From the NCBI RefSeq assembly GCF_963082655.1, contig NC_081552.1, positions 66,660,465-66,724,464 on the forward strand: a stretch of DNA of 64,000 nt. Direction: 5' to 3'. The notes beneath the pieces were generated by a model, which worked only from the letters and a program-made list of their open reading frames with translations, did not search any database and was not told the DNA's origin. Numbering within the stretch: the first letter of the stretch is position 1; each line of letters starts with the position of its first letter. Position numbers and translations under genes: made by a program. Shown here piece by piece: positions 43,830 to 56,092 of the stretch. Source of the DNA: Stomoxys calcitrans. Taxonomy: Eukaryota > Arthropoda > Insecta > Diptera > Muscidae.

Positions 43830-44214
43830 GGCCAATCTGGCCTAAATTTTATATTATCGGGCCTAACACAACTCACTGTCCCTAATTTCAGTAAAATCGG
43901 ATAATAGATGTGGCTTTTTTTGGGCCTAAGACCCTAAATCGGCGGATCGGTCTATTTTGGGACTATATCAAGATATAATCCGATATAGCCCATCTTAGAA
44001 CTTAACCTGCTTGTGGACTAAAAAAGAATCTGTGCAAAGTTTCAGCTCAATATCTCTATTTTTAAAGACTGTAGCGTGATTTCAACAGACAGACGGACGG
44101 ACATGACTAAATCGTCTGAGATTTTTTTATAGGGTCGGAAATGGATATTTCTATGTGGTGCAAACGGAATGACAAAATAAATATAGCCCCATACTTCGGC
44201 GGTGGGTACAAAAA
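43830..44214 (-). mobile_element. HEL-C 5' fragment, reverse
   Basis: On plus: HEL-C unit text, then 'GCTCAATATCTCTATTTTTA', GACAGACGGACGGACATGAC, and the end TTCGGCGGTGGGTACAAAAA. The HEL-C 3' part is missing. Confidence 0.65.
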
Positions 44215-44299
44215 TTGTTAAAAATGATCATTGGCTTGACAAATATACGATAAGTTGTAGCAAATATGAAATGTTGAAATCGTACCAGGAGTGGAATAA

Positions 44300-44700
44300 A
44301 AGGTACTTAAGTGCTGTAATTGGTAGTATTTAGTACTTTCTTTATAGATTGAGCTACAGATCTGAAATTTGGGATACAGGCACATTTTGGCAGTATGTAC
44401 CGGACGACAAAAAGATTGTGTTGATATTCGCACATTTTGGTACTAAAACGAACAATATGGCACCTTCTTTACTGAGCGATTAAATGATTTTTTTTTGATA
44501 TTTGTTCATTTTGGTACAAAACGTACAGTGTGGTGCTTTACTTACAGACTGAGCTACATCTGTGAATTTAATGATACATGTACATCTTTTCAGTATATAA
44601 GGGATGGCTAGAAGATTGTGTTGAAATTTGTACATTTATGTACTAAAACATACAAAATGGTACTTTATTTATGTATTGAGCTAAAGATCTCAAAACTGCG
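44300..44700 (+). repeat. Tandem repeat H, degenerate ~125-bp period
   Basis: 'GAGCTACAGATCTGAAATTT', 'GAGCTACATCTGTGAATTTA' and 'GAGCTAAAGATCTCAAAACT' begin at about 44352, 44553 and 44681. 'TTTTGGTACTAAAACGAACA' and 'TTTTGGTACAAAACGTACAG' recur between them, with one unit shortened. It is not related to the HEL arrays. Confidence 0.65.
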
Positions 44701-45126
44701 AGACAGTTACACCTTGACAGCTCAGTAGCGGAAAGAAGCGAAATACATGCATATGCATGTGCCTGCAAAGGCAGTTGCCAGTACTTCTACACAAATGCAA
44801 ACACCATTTCAAAATATTAACATTGTGTGTCATTTGCACGATGTCATGCCCCTCCCATTGCTCGATATACGCCTGCAGAAGGGCCTGCAAAATATGTCCA
44901 TTTATGAGTCCTACAAAAACAGTGCTTTGAACTGCCCTGCAACAGCAACGATTAAATAAGGCCTGCTCTTAAAGCTGTTTTTGCAGCACTGCGAAAAATG
45001 GAATATTTGTGTGTGACCTAAAAAAGCAAAAAATGGAAAGAATAATTTTTTATTTTTAGGCAATTATATTTGAAACATGTTGCCCCTTTTCGAGTGTTAA
45101 TTATTATTTTCATACCCGTTTTAAGT
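44701..45126. other. Unassigned, apparently low-copy sequence
   Basis: 44740-45000 is less AT-rich than its surroundings and contains ATGCATATGCATGTGCCTGC. A 70-codon plus frame (44747-44959) and a 66-codon minus frame overlap here, without motifs, signal or homology that I recognise. Confidence 0.4.
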
Positions 45127-45616
45127 TTTTATACCCTCCACCATAGGATGGGGGGTATACTAATTTCGTCATTCTGATTGTAACTACTCAAAATATTCGT
45201 CTGAGACCCCATAAAGTATATATATTCTTGATCGTCGTGACATTTTATGTCGATCTAGCCATGTCCGTCCGTCTGTCCGTCCGTCTGTCCGGCCTTCCGT
45301 CTGTCCGTCCGTCTGTCTGTCGAAAGCACGATAACTTCCGAAGGAGTAAAGCTAGCCGCTTGAAATTTTGCCCAAATACTTCTTATTAGTGTAGGTCGGT
45401 TGGTATTGTAAATGGGCCATATCGGTCCATGTTTTGATATAGCTGCCATATAAACCGATCTTGGGTCTTGACTTCTTGAGCCTCTAGAGTGCGCAATTCT
45501 CATCCGATTGGGATGAAATTTTGCACGACGTGTTTTGTTATGATATCCAACAAATGTGCCAAGTATGGTTCAAATCGGTTCATAACCTGATATAGCTGTC
45601 ATATAAACCGATCTGG
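45127..45616 (+). mobile_element. HEL-A 5' fragment
   Basis: 5' TTTTATACCCTCCACCATAG, then a GTCCGTCCGTCTGTCCGGCC array at about 45262-45318 with one GGCC interruption, and about two units. It ends in GATCTGGGGGGGGG, then AT-rich sequence. Confidence 0.75.
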
Positions 45617-46011
45617 GGGGGGGGATTTTGTCTAAAGAAAAAAATAAATTAAATTTATTTCAAACAAAAAATTTGAGTAGCATTTTTTAAAATGATAAAA
45701 TTTCATATTTATATTATTCTACAAAGACAATATTTTGCTGAGGCCAGGGCCGTCTTAAAGTTATTTTTCTTAATGACCAAATTTTTCTTTAAAAAACAAA
45801 AACATTTCCATTAAATATTTCCTACAAGACAACAATTTTATAAAATAAAATTGCAATAAAATATTTTCGAAAGGCAAATTTTTGGTGAATTTTTTTAAGG
45901 ACTAAATTTCAGCGAAAAACTCTCTAAAGACAACCTATTCTCGAGATTATTTTTAAAGCCAAAATTTTAATAAAATTTTACATTTTGCGACACTACATTT
46001 CGCATAAACAT
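45617..46011. other. AT-rich degenerate low-complexity block
   Basis: Same kind of 'AATTTTG-CTAAAGA-AAA' text as 39267-39653. No gene is seen. Confidence 0.5.
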
Positions 46012-48314
46012 TTTTATACCCTCCACCATAAGATGGGGGTATACTAATTTCGTCATTCTGTTTGTAACTACTCGAAATATTCGTCTGAGACCCCATAAAG
46101 TATATATAATCTGGATCGTCGTGACATTTTATGTCGATCTAGCCATGTCCGTCCGTCCGTCCGTCTGTCTGTCGAAAGCACGCTAACTTCCGAAGGAGTA
46201 AAGCTAGCCGCTTGAAATTTTGCACAAATACTTCTTATTAGTGTAGGTCGTTTGGTATTGTAAATGGGCCATATCGGTCCATGTTTTGATATAGCTGCCA
46301 TATAAACCGATCTTGGGTCTTGATTTCTTGAACCTCTAGAGTGCGCAATTCTTATCCGATTGGCACGAAATTTTGCACGACGTGTTTTGTTATGACATCC
46401 AACAACTGTGCCAAGTATGGTTCAAATCGGTTTATAATCTGATATAGCTGCCATATAAACCGATCTTGGGTCTTGAATTCTTGAGCCTCTAGAGTGCGCC
46501 ATTCTTATCCGATTTGAATGAATTTTGGCACGACTTGTTTTGTTATGATGTATAACAACTGTGCCAATATGGTTCAAATCGGTCCATAATCTGATATAGC
46601 TGCCATATAAACCGATCTTGGGTCTTGACTTCTTGAGCCTCTAGAGTGTCCAATTCTTATCCGATTTGAATGAATTTTGGCACGACGTGTTCTGTTATAA
46701 TATCCAACAACTGTGCTAAATATGGTATAAATCGGTCCATAACCTGATATAGCTGCCATATAAACCGATCTTGGGTCTTGAATTCTTGAGCCTCTAAAGT
46801 GCGCAATTCTTATCCGATTGGCATGAAATTTTGCACGACGTGTTCTGTTATGATATTCAACAACTGCGCCAAGTATGGTTCAAATCGGTCCATAACCTGA
46901 TATAGCTGCCATATAAACCGATCTTGGGTCTTGACTTCTTAAGCCTCTAGAGTGCGCAATTCTTATCCGATTATAATGAAATTTTGCACGACGTGTTTTG
47001 TTATGATATTCAACAACTGTGCCAAGTGTGGTCCTAATCGGTCCATAACCTGATATAGCTGCCATATAAACCGATCTTGGGTCTTGACTTCTTAAGCCTC
47101 TAAAGTGCGCAATTCTTATCAGATTGGAATGAAATTTTGCACGACATGTTTTTTTTATGATATCCAACAAGTGTGCCAAAAATGGTTCAAAGCGGCTCAT
47201 AAACTGATATAGCTGTCATATAAACAGATCTGGGGACTTGACTTCTTGAGCTTCTAGAGGGCGCAATTCCTTCCTGATTTGGCTGAAATTTCGCAAGACG
47301 TTTTTACACCCTCCACCATAAGATGGGGGGTATACTAATTTCGTCATTCTGTTTGTAACTACTCGAAATATTCGTCTGAGACCCCATAAAGTATATATAT
47401 TCTTGATCGTCGTGACATTTTATGTCGATCTAGCCATGTCCGTCCGTCTGTCCGTCCGTCCGTCCGTCTGTCTGTCGAAAGCACGCTAACTTCCGAAGGA
47501 GTAAAGGTAGCCGCTTGAAATTTTGCACAAATACTTCTTATTAGTGTAGGTCGGTTGGTATTGTAAATGGGCCATATCGGTCCATGTTTTGATATAGCTG
47601 CCATATAAACCGATCTTGGGTCTTGACTTCTTGAGCCTCTAGAGTTCGCAATTCTTATCCGATTCGCATGAAATTTTGCACGACGTGTTTTGTTATGACA
47701 TCCAACAACTGTGCCAAGTATGGTTCAAATCGGTCCATAATCTGATATAGCTGCCATATAAACCGATCTTGGGTCTTGAATTCTTGAGCCTCTAGAGTGC
47801 GCAATTCTTATCCGATTTGAATGAATTTTGGCACGACGTGTTTTGTTATGATATCCAACAACTGTGCCAAGTATGGTTCAAATCGGTCCATAATCTGATA
47901 TAGCTGCCATATAAACCGATCTGGGGTCTTGACTTCTTGAGCCTCTAGAGTGCGCAATTCTTATCCGATTTGAATGAATTTTGGCACGACGTGTTTTGTT
48001 ATGATATCCAACAACTGTGCCAAATATGGTTCAAATCGGTCCATAATCTGATATAGCTGCCATATAAACCGATCTTGGGTCTTGACTTCTTGAGCCTCTA
48101 GAGTGAGCAATTCTTATCCGATTGGCATGAAATTTTGCACGACGTGTTTGGTTATGATATCCAACAACTGTGCTAAGTATGGTACAAATCGGTCCATAAA
48201 CTGATATAACTACCATATAAACCGATCTTGGACCTTGGCTTCTTGAGCCTCTAAAGTGCGTAATTCTTAACAGATTGGAATGAAATTTTGCACGACATGT
48301 TTTTTTATGATATC

Positions 48315-49233
48315 CAGAGATGGTCCGTAAGACGATTTTTTAGGTTTCCGACTGTCAAAAAGTTGTAAAAGTCGAAAACTTCGTATACTTGTATAAAACG
48401 TAGAAAAAGTCGCAAACGGCATAAACCTTAATAACTCAGTGTAAAAGTTTGATTTTTAACAAATATTATTGTCACTTATTTGTTGTATATAGAAGAGTTT
48501 ATATGTAAAAAAATTTCGCAATAAAAGAAATATTAAGTTTTTTTTTAATTTTTGCATTTACATTTTTCACACAATAAATTGGAAATATACGCAAATTTCA
48601 AGTCAATTTATAAAGTAACGTTAAGGATTTTTTTGTGAAGCACAAAATCAATAAATTATTAGTTTTCATCAATTATATTTAGAAATTGCAATTATTTTGT
48701 ATCCTTTTGCAAAATTATTTGCTTCTCCCGTTTTAATTTGCTTTTTGAAAGCTGTTGTAAACGACATATGTTAAAAATGCATGACATCTGAGGAAGTGTC
48801 AAGTGAAACGGTACATGGAGTGTTAATACTTATGCCAAAATTTTTAGTTAATCAGATCAAAAATTCGACAAATTTTCGTTCGAATTTTTTTTCTGTCAGA
48901 AACCTAGTTTTTTGGCTAGGTTTACGACGTTTTCGACGTACAGGGTGGCTGATGAATATTGCTACAATGATGAATATTGCTACATTTTTTTTTCGGTGTA
49001 TGGAATACATTTTTCTTTTATTCATGTTAAATTAAATTATTAAATTAATTATTAAATTATTATTAATTAAATTAATTAATTAATTAATTAAATTAATTAT
49101 TAAATTATTATTATTAAATAGAAAAAAAGTTATTACATTTTTTTTTGGTAGCGGCTTTCATCAGCCACCCTGTATGTAATATACGTCGGAAATGTATGTC
49201 ATATACGTCACTGTTTCTGACAGGCCATCTCTG
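48315..49233. mobile_element. Non-autonomous hAT-type element (0.92 kb) with 8-bp target duplication
   Basis: The element starts CAGAGATGG and ends CCATCTCTG. The 8 bp on each side, ATGATATC (48307-48314 and 49234-49241), are identical, matching the hAT hallmark of 8-bp duplications and CAG-starting short termini. The right subterminal region has repeats of TATACGTC. No transposase frame is present. MITE M is inserted at 48941-49172. Confidence 0.85.
48941..49172. mobile_element. MITE 'M', copy 2 (232 bp), inside the hAT element
   Basis: Same CAGGGTGGCTGATGAA / TTCATCAGCCACCCTG termini and TTAATTAA-rich interior as 8640-8872, again flanked by TA on both sides. By eye the two copies differ by little more than a T-run length. 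Confidence 0.85.
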
Positions 49234-50349
49234 ATGATATCCCACAAGTGTGCCAAGAATGGTTCAAATTGGCTCATAAACTGATATAGCTGTCATAAAA
49301 ACAGATCTGGGGACTTGACTTCTTGAGCTTCTAGAGGGCGCAATTCCTACCTGATTTGGCTGAAATTTTGCATGACGTTTTTTGCTTTTTATTTTTTCTT
49401 TCAACCACTGTGTCAAATAAGGTTTAAATCGGTTCATAACATGATATAGCTGTCATATAAACCGATATTGGGTCTTGACTTCTTGAGCCTCTAGAAGTCG
49501 CAATTATTATCCGATTTGCCTGAAATTTTGTACGATGGATCCTCTCTTGACCGTCAACATACGTGTTTATTATGGTCTGAATCTGTTTATAGCCCGATAC
49601 AGCTCCCATATAAATCGATCTCTCTATTTTACTTCTTGAGCCCCCAAAGGGCGCAATTCTTACTCGAATTGGCTGACATACTACACAGGTCTAAACCGGA
49701 TCATATCCTTATATCGCTCTAATAGCAGATCAAATCTTTTCATATATTACTTTTTGCCTAACAAGAGATGTCGGGAAATGAACTCGAAAACTGCGCTCCA
49801 TGGTGGAGGGTATATAAGATTCGGCCCGGCCGAACTTAGCACGCTTTTACTTGTTTTTTTATTTTTTCTTTCAACCACTGTGTCAAATAAGGTTTAAATC
49901 GGTTCATAACCTGATATAGCTGCCATATAAACCGATCTGGGATCTTGACTTCTTGAGCCTCTAGAAGTCGCAAGTATTATCCGATTTGCCTGAAATTTTG
50001 TACGATGGATCCTCTCTTGACCATCAACATACGTGTTTATTATGGTCTAAATCTGTTTATAGCCCGATACAGCTCCCATATAAATCGATCTCTCTATTTT
50101 ACTTCTTGAGCCCCCAAAGGGCGCAATTCTTACTCAAATTGGCTGACATTCTACACAGGTCTCCAACATATAATTTAATTGTGGTCTAAACCGGATCATA
50201 TCTTTATATCGCTCTAATAGCAGAGCAAATCTTTTCTTATATCACTTTTTGCCTAAGAAGAGATGTCGGGAAAAGAACTCGACAACTGCGCTCCATGGTG
50301 GAGGGTATATAAGATTCGGCCCGGCCGAACTTAGCACGCTTTTACTTGA

Positions 50350-50686
50350 TAAAGTCTTTTTGTTATGCTTATCTGTCCCAAACAACATTTTCATAAAATC
50401 TTTTCTGTAGACAAATTTCAATAAATATATTTAGAAACAAAACTTTAACCTATTACGCCTCACCACCGATTCCGTTGTCCGATTTTGATGAAATTTTATA
50501 TATTCATAATTAAGGGAATTTGTATTGAATTTATATTTAAACATTTTGGACTTAAAAATTTTTGAAAAAATATATGTGAACAAAAATATTTCCTGAGCAG
50601 TTTCAAAAAAATAAACATTTTCTAATATTTTATGATTTTGGCATAAAATCTCAACTCCTGTCAAAAGAAGTAAGATTTTTCATATT
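50350..50686. other. AT-rich unassigned sequence
   Basis: Starts with 'ATTTTCATAAAATCTTTTC' low-complexity text. The remainder is AT-rich with no gene motif. Confidence 0.4.
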
Positions 50687-52054
50687 TTTTTATACCCTCC
50701 ACCATAAGATGGGGGGTATACTAATTTCGTCATTCTGTTTGTAACTACTCGGAATATTCGTCTGAGACCCCATAAAGTATATATATTCTTGATCGTCGCG
50801 AAATTTTATGTCGATCTAGCCATGTCCGTCCGTCTGTCCGTCCGTCCGTCCGTCTGTCTGTCGAAAGCACGCTAACTTCCGAAGGAGTAAAGCTAGCCGC
50901 TTGAAATTTTGCACAAATACTTCTTATTAGTGTAGGTCGGTTGGTATTGTAAATGGGCCATATCGGTCCATGTTTTGATATAGCTGCCATATAAACCGAT
51001 CTTGGGTCTTGACTTTTTGAGCCTTTAGAGTGCGCAATTTTTATCCGATTGGGATGAAATTTTACACGACGTATTTTGTTATTATATCTAAGAACTGTGC
51101 CCAGTATGGTTCACATCGGTCCATAACCTGATATAGCTGCCATATAAACCGATCTGGGGTCTTGACTTCTTGAGCCTCTAGAGTGCGCAATTCTTATCCG
51201 ATTGAAATGAAATTTTGCACGACGTGTTTCGTTATTATATCCAACAACTGTGCCAAGTATGGTTCACATCGGTCCATAACCTGATATACCTGCCATATAA
51301 ACCGATCTTGGGTCTTGACTTCTTGAGCCTCTAGAGTGGGCAATTCTTATCCAATTGGAATAAAATTTTGCACTACGTGTTTTGTTTTGATATCCAATAA
51401 CTGTGCCAAGTGTGGTTCAAATCGGTCTATAACCTGATATAGCTGCCATATAAACCGATATTGGGTCTTGACTTCTTGAGCCTCTAGAGGGCGCAATTCT
51501 CATCCGACTAGACTGAAATTTTGCACATAGTGTTTTAGAATCACTTCTAACAACTGTGCTAAGCATGGTTTAATTCGGGCCATTACCTGGTATAGCTGTC
51601 ATATAAACCAATCTTTTGTCTTGACTTCTTGAGCATCTAGAGTGCGCAATTCTTATCCGATTAGAATGAAATTTTGCACCACGTGTTTTGTTATGATATC
51701 CAACAACTTTGCCAAGTATGGGTCAAATCGGTCCATAACCTGATGTAGCTGCCATATAAACCGATCTTGGGTCTTGACTTCTTGGGCCTCTAGAGAGCAC
51801 AATTCTTATCCGATTTGCCTGAAATTTTGTACTACGGATCCTCTCGTGATCATCAACATATGTGTTTATTATGGTCTGAATCGGTCTATAGCCCGATACA
51901 GCTCCCATATAAATCGATCTCTCTATTTTACTTTTTGAGCCCCCAAAGGGCGCAATTCTTATTCGAATTGGCTGACATTTTACACAGGTCTTCAACATAT
52001 AATTTAATTGTGGTCTAAACCGGATCATATCTTGATATCGCTCTAATAGCAGAT
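50687..52054 (+). mobile_element. HEL-A tandem dimer, first monomer (no 3' end)
   Basis: 5' TTTTATACCCTCCACCATAA, GTCC array and about seven units including 'GACTAGACTGAAATTTTGCA'. It stops at 'CTCTAATAGCAGA', where the second monomer's 5' terminus begins. Confidence 0.8.
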
Positions 52055-53712
52055 TTTTATACCCTCCACCATAAGATGGGGGGTATACTAATTTCGTCAT
52101 TCTGTTTGTAACTACTCGAAATATTCGTCTGAGACCCCATAAAGTATATATATTCTTGATCGTCGCAAAATTTTATGTCGATCTAGCCATGTCCGTCCGT
52201 CTGTCCGTCCGTCCGTCCGTCCGTCCGTCTGTCTGTCGAAAGCACGCTAACTTCCGAAGGAGTAAAGCTAGCCGCTTGAAATTTTGCACAAATACTTCTT
52301 ATTAGTGTAGGTCGGTTGGTATTGTAAATGGGCCATATCGGTCCATGTTTTGATATAGCTGCCATATAAACCGATCTTGGGTCTTGACTTTTTAGCCTCT
52401 AGAGTGCGCAATTTTTATCCGATTGGGATGAAATTTTACACGACGTGTTTTGTTATTATATCCAACAACTGTGCCCAGTATGGTTCACATCGGTCTATAA
52501 CCTGATATAGCTGCCATATAAACCGATCTGGGGTCTTGACTTCTTGAGCCTCTAGAGTGCGCAATTCTTATCCGATTGGGATGAAATTTTGCACGACGTG
52601 TTTCGTTTTTATATCCAACAATTGTGCCAAGTATGGTTTAAATCGGTCCATAACCTGATATAGCTGCCATATAAACCGATCTGGAGTCTTGACTTCTTGA
52701 GCCTCTAGAGTGCGCAATTCTTATACGATTGAAATGAAATTTTGCACGACGTGTTTCGTTATTATATCCAACAACTGTGCCAAGTATGGTTCACATCGGT
52801 CCATAACCTGATATACCTGCCATATAAACCGATCTTGGGTCTTGACTTCTTGAGCCTCTAGAGTGGGCAATTCTTATCCGATTGGAATGAAATTTTGCAC
52901 TACGTGTTTTGTTTTGATATCCAATAACTGTGCCAAGTGTGGTTCAAATCGGTCTATAACCTGATATAGCTGCCATATAAACCGATATTGGGTCTTGACT
53001 TCTTGAGCCTCTAGAGGGCGCAATTCTCATCCGACTAGACTGAAATTTTGCACATAGTGTTTTAGTATCACTTCTAACAACTGTGCTAAGCATGGTTTAA
53101 TTCGGGCCATTACCTGGTATAGCTGTCATATAAACCAATCTTTTGTCTTGACTTCTTGAGCATCTAGAGTGCGCAATTCTTATCCGATTAGAATGAAATT
53201 TTGCACCACGTGTTTTGTTATGATATCCAACAACTTTGCCAAGTATGGGTCAAATCGGTCCATAACCTGATGTAGCTGCCATATAAACCGATCTTGGGTC
53301 TTGACTTCTTGGGCCTCTAGAGAGCACAATTCTTATCCGATTTGCCTGAAATTTTGTACTACGGATCCTCTCGTGATAATCAACATATGTGTTTATTATG
53401 GTCTGAATCGGTCTATAGCCCGATACAGCTCCCATATAAATCGATCTCTCTATTTTACTTTTTGAGCCCCCAAAGGGCGCAATTCTTATTCGAATTGGCT
53501 GACATTTTACACAGGTCTTCAACATATAATTTAATTGTGGTCTAAACCGGATCATATCTTGATATCGCTCTAATAGCAGATTTTTCTTTCTTTCTTTTTT
53601 TATATCATTTTTTGCCTAAGAAGAGATGCCGGGAAAAGAACTGACAAATGCGCTCCATGGTGGAGGGTATATAAGATTCGGCCCGGCCGAACTTAGCACG
53701 CTTTTACTTGTT
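52055..53712 (+). mobile_element. HEL-A tandem dimer, second monomer (complete)
   Basis: It repeats the first monomer nearly base for base, with about one extra 153-bp unit, to the same 'CTCTAATAGCAGA'. It then continues through a TTTCTTTCTTTC run, TGGTGGAGGGTATATAAGAT, hairpin and CTTTTACTTGTT. Confidence 0.8.
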
Positions 53713-53915
53713 TAATATAAAAACCATCAAATGCAACAAGACATTAAAATGGATTCCAGAAATCTTACTCCTACGAACTTTGGGAAAATTTTTATGTATT
53801 TAATCAATGCATAAACAATTAGTATTTTCCTTCGGATTGGAATGTCGAAAAAATAATTTCGACCGATTTCCCTCCTTTCGAGTTGAAAAATAATGGAGCA
53901 TATCCCAAACAAAAC
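53713..53915. repeat. Repeat K copy (53714-53800) and unassigned sequence
   Basis: 'CAAATGCAACAAGACATTAA' and 'GATTCCAGAAATCTTACTCC' match 18190-18262 in reverse. The remainder is unassigned. Confidence 0.5.
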
Positions 53916-54145
53916 AAGTAAAAGAGTATTAAGATCGGCTGGGCCGAATCTTGGGAACCCACCACCATGGATTCTGCTACAAATGTATACAAAATAATTT
54001 TAGTTAAAGGGCATAATTTTATTTTACACACCAAACTTCTGTCACATGTGTAATAAGTCATAATAGAACACTAAGTACAAATCAGCTAAATCCGATAAAA
54101 ATTGAAGCTTCCAGGGGGTAAAAAAGTTAAATCGGGAGCCAGGAC
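53916..54145 (-). mobile_element. HEL-D 3' fragment, reverse
   Basis: On plus: AACAAGTAAAAGAGTATTAA, ATCGGCTGGGCCGAA, GGGAACCCACCACCATGGAT and TCTGCTACAAATG, then part of one unit with 'GAAGCTTCCAGGGGG'. Confidence 0.65.
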
Positions 54146-54502
54146 GTAGCCAGGGGGGAGGGGAGGGGGGCTCGAGCTCCCCGAGAAATTTTTTCGTCAG
54201 ATTTTTTTGGATATTAAAATTGACGACAAGCCAATTTCCCCCAAAACATGACGGGAAAAATTGTTGTAACTGTCGTCGTTGTTGTAACTGTTGTAACAGT
54301 CGTCCACTTTACGTCAATCCAAGTTTCATTACAATACCTTTTGAGATAGAGTTTTTCTAAGGCAGCTCTATTCTTGGATATTATTCGTCCTTAATGGGTT
54401 AATGCATTTAATTTAAACGAAAACTTATTAAAAGTTTCTTTAGTCATCTTTTACACTATTTTTTCTAAGACATATTTCTATATGAATTTTCTTTAGTACT
54501 CG
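54146..54502. repeat. Unassigned sequence with reverse repeat F (~54280-54400)
   Basis: 54140-54180 has GCCAGGACGTAGCCAGGGGG with G-rich runs. F on plus reads 'GTCGTCCACTTTACGTCAAT' and 'AAGGCAGCTCTATTCTTGG'. No gene is seen. Confidence 0.45.
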
Positions 54503-55964
54503 TTATACCCTCCACCATAAGATGGGGGGTATACTAATTTCGTCATTCTGATTGTAACTACTCGAAATATTCTTGATCGGCGTAAAATTTTATGTCGATC
54601 TAGCCATGTCCGTCCGTCTGTCCGTCCGTCCGTCCGTCTGTCTGTCGAAAGCACGCTAACTTCCGAAGGAGTAAAGCTAGCCGCTTGAAATTTTGCACAA
54701 ATACTTCTTATTAGTGTAGGTCGGTTGGTATTGTAAATGGGCCATATCGGTCCATGTTTTGATATAGCTGCCATATAAACCGATCTTGGGTCTTGACTTC
54801 TTGAGCCTCTAGAGTGCGCAATTCTTATCCGATTGGGATGAAATTTTGCACGACGTGTTTTGCTATTATATCCAACAACTGTGCCAAGTATGGTTCAAAT
54901 CGGTTTATAACCTGATATAGCTGCCATATAAACCGATCTTGGGTCTTGACTTCTTAAGCCTCTAGAGTGCGCAATTCTTATCCGATTGGGATGAAATTTG
55001 GCACGAAGTGTTTTGTTATGATATCCAACAACTGTGCCAAGTATGGTTCAAATCGGTGTATAACCTGATATAGCTGCCATATAAACCGACCTTGGGTCTT
55101 GACTTCTTGAGCCTCTAGAGGGCGCAATTCTTATCCGATTTGAATGAAATTGTGCACGACGTGTTACGGTATGATATCCAACAATTGTGCCAAGTATGGT
55201 TTAAATCGGTCCATAACCCGATATAGCTGTCATATAAACCGATCTTGGGTCTTGACTTCTTGAGCCTCTAGAAGGCGCAATTCTTATCCAATTTGAATGA
55301 ATTTGGCACGTAGTATTTTGTTATGATATCCAACTACTGTGCCAAATATGGTTCAAATCGGTTCATAACCTGATATAGCTGTCATATAAACAGATCTGGG
55401 GACTTGACTTCTTGAGCTTCTAGAGGGCTCAATTTCTATCCGATTTGGCTGAAATTTCGCAAGACATTTTTTATTGTTACTTTCAACAACTATGTCAAAT
55501 AAAGTACAAGTCGGTTCATAACCTGATATAGCTGCCATATAAACCGATCTGGGATCTTGACTTCTTGAGCCTCTGGAGGTCGTAATTATTATCCGATTTG
55601 CCTGAAATTTTGTACGACGGATTCTCTCATGAGCATTAACATACGTGTTTATTATGGTCTGAATTGGTCTATAGGCCAATACAGCTCCCATATAAATCGA
55701 TCTCTGTATTTGACTTCTTGAGCCCACAAAGGGCGCAATTCTTATTCGAATTGGCTGACATTTTACACAGGTCTCCAACATATAATTTAATTGTGGTCCA
55801 ATCCGGACCATATCTTGATATCGCTCTAATAGCAGAGCAAATCTTTTCTTATATCCTTTTTTTTGCCTAAGAAGAGATGCCGGGAAAAGAACTCGACAAA
55901 TGCGATCCATGGTGGAGGGTATATAAGATTCGGCCCGGCCGAACTTAGCACGCTTTTACTTGTT
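54503..55964 (+). mobile_element. HEL-A element, complete (1.46 kb)
   Basis: 5' GTTATACCCTCCACCATAAG. It lacks the 'CGTCTGAGACCCCATAAAGT' stretch near the 5' end (small deletion at about 54569). GTCC array, about six units, 3' hairpin and CTTTTACTTGTT are present. A 185-codon minus frame (55353-55910) runs through it and is a repeat by-product. Confidence 0.8.
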
Positions 55965-56092
55965 TTTATATTTTAATTGAAATTGTATTTGTAGAAAGAA
56001 AATTATTTAAAAAATGTCTTTAAATAAAATATTTTGCTTGTTAGTCTGAAAAACTTTTCCAAGTTCCATTAGCAATATTTTATTATAAATTT

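Larger units (their letters stand above)
47302..49855 (+). mobile_element. Inner HEL-A, complete, carrying a hAT insertion
   Basis: 5' TTTTACACCCTCCACCATAA (one T-to-C change in the terminal motif), GTCC array and about six units to 48314. The hAT-type element interrupts at 48315-49233, and the HEL-A resumes at 49234 to an intact 3' hairpin and CTTTTACTTGTT. Confidence 0.8.
46012..50349 (+). mobile_element. Outer HEL-A split by a younger HEL-A (46012-47301 and 49856-50349)
   Basis: The left part has the 5' terminus, GTCCGTCCGTCCGTCTGTCT and about seven units, to 'GAAATTTCGCAAGACG'. The right part resumes 'TTTTTTCTTTCAACCACTGT', which is what follows that text in intact copies. It ends with the 3' hairpin and CTTTTACTTG. 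Confidence 0.8.

Noticed and set aside
51723..52100. 125-codon minus-strand frame and similar HEL frames (IRIAP..., SQDPRSVYM..., YPPPWIAFVEFF...)
   Set aside because: They recur in many HEL-A copies on either strand, with no start context, no conserved length and a composition fixed by the repeat.
55353..55910. 185-codon minus-strand open frame
   Set aside because: It lies wholly inside a HEL-A element and is the 153-bp unit (51 codons) read through. Equivalent frames in sister copies contain stops, and the peptide has only the repeated 'RSQDPRSVYMAAISGY' pattern.
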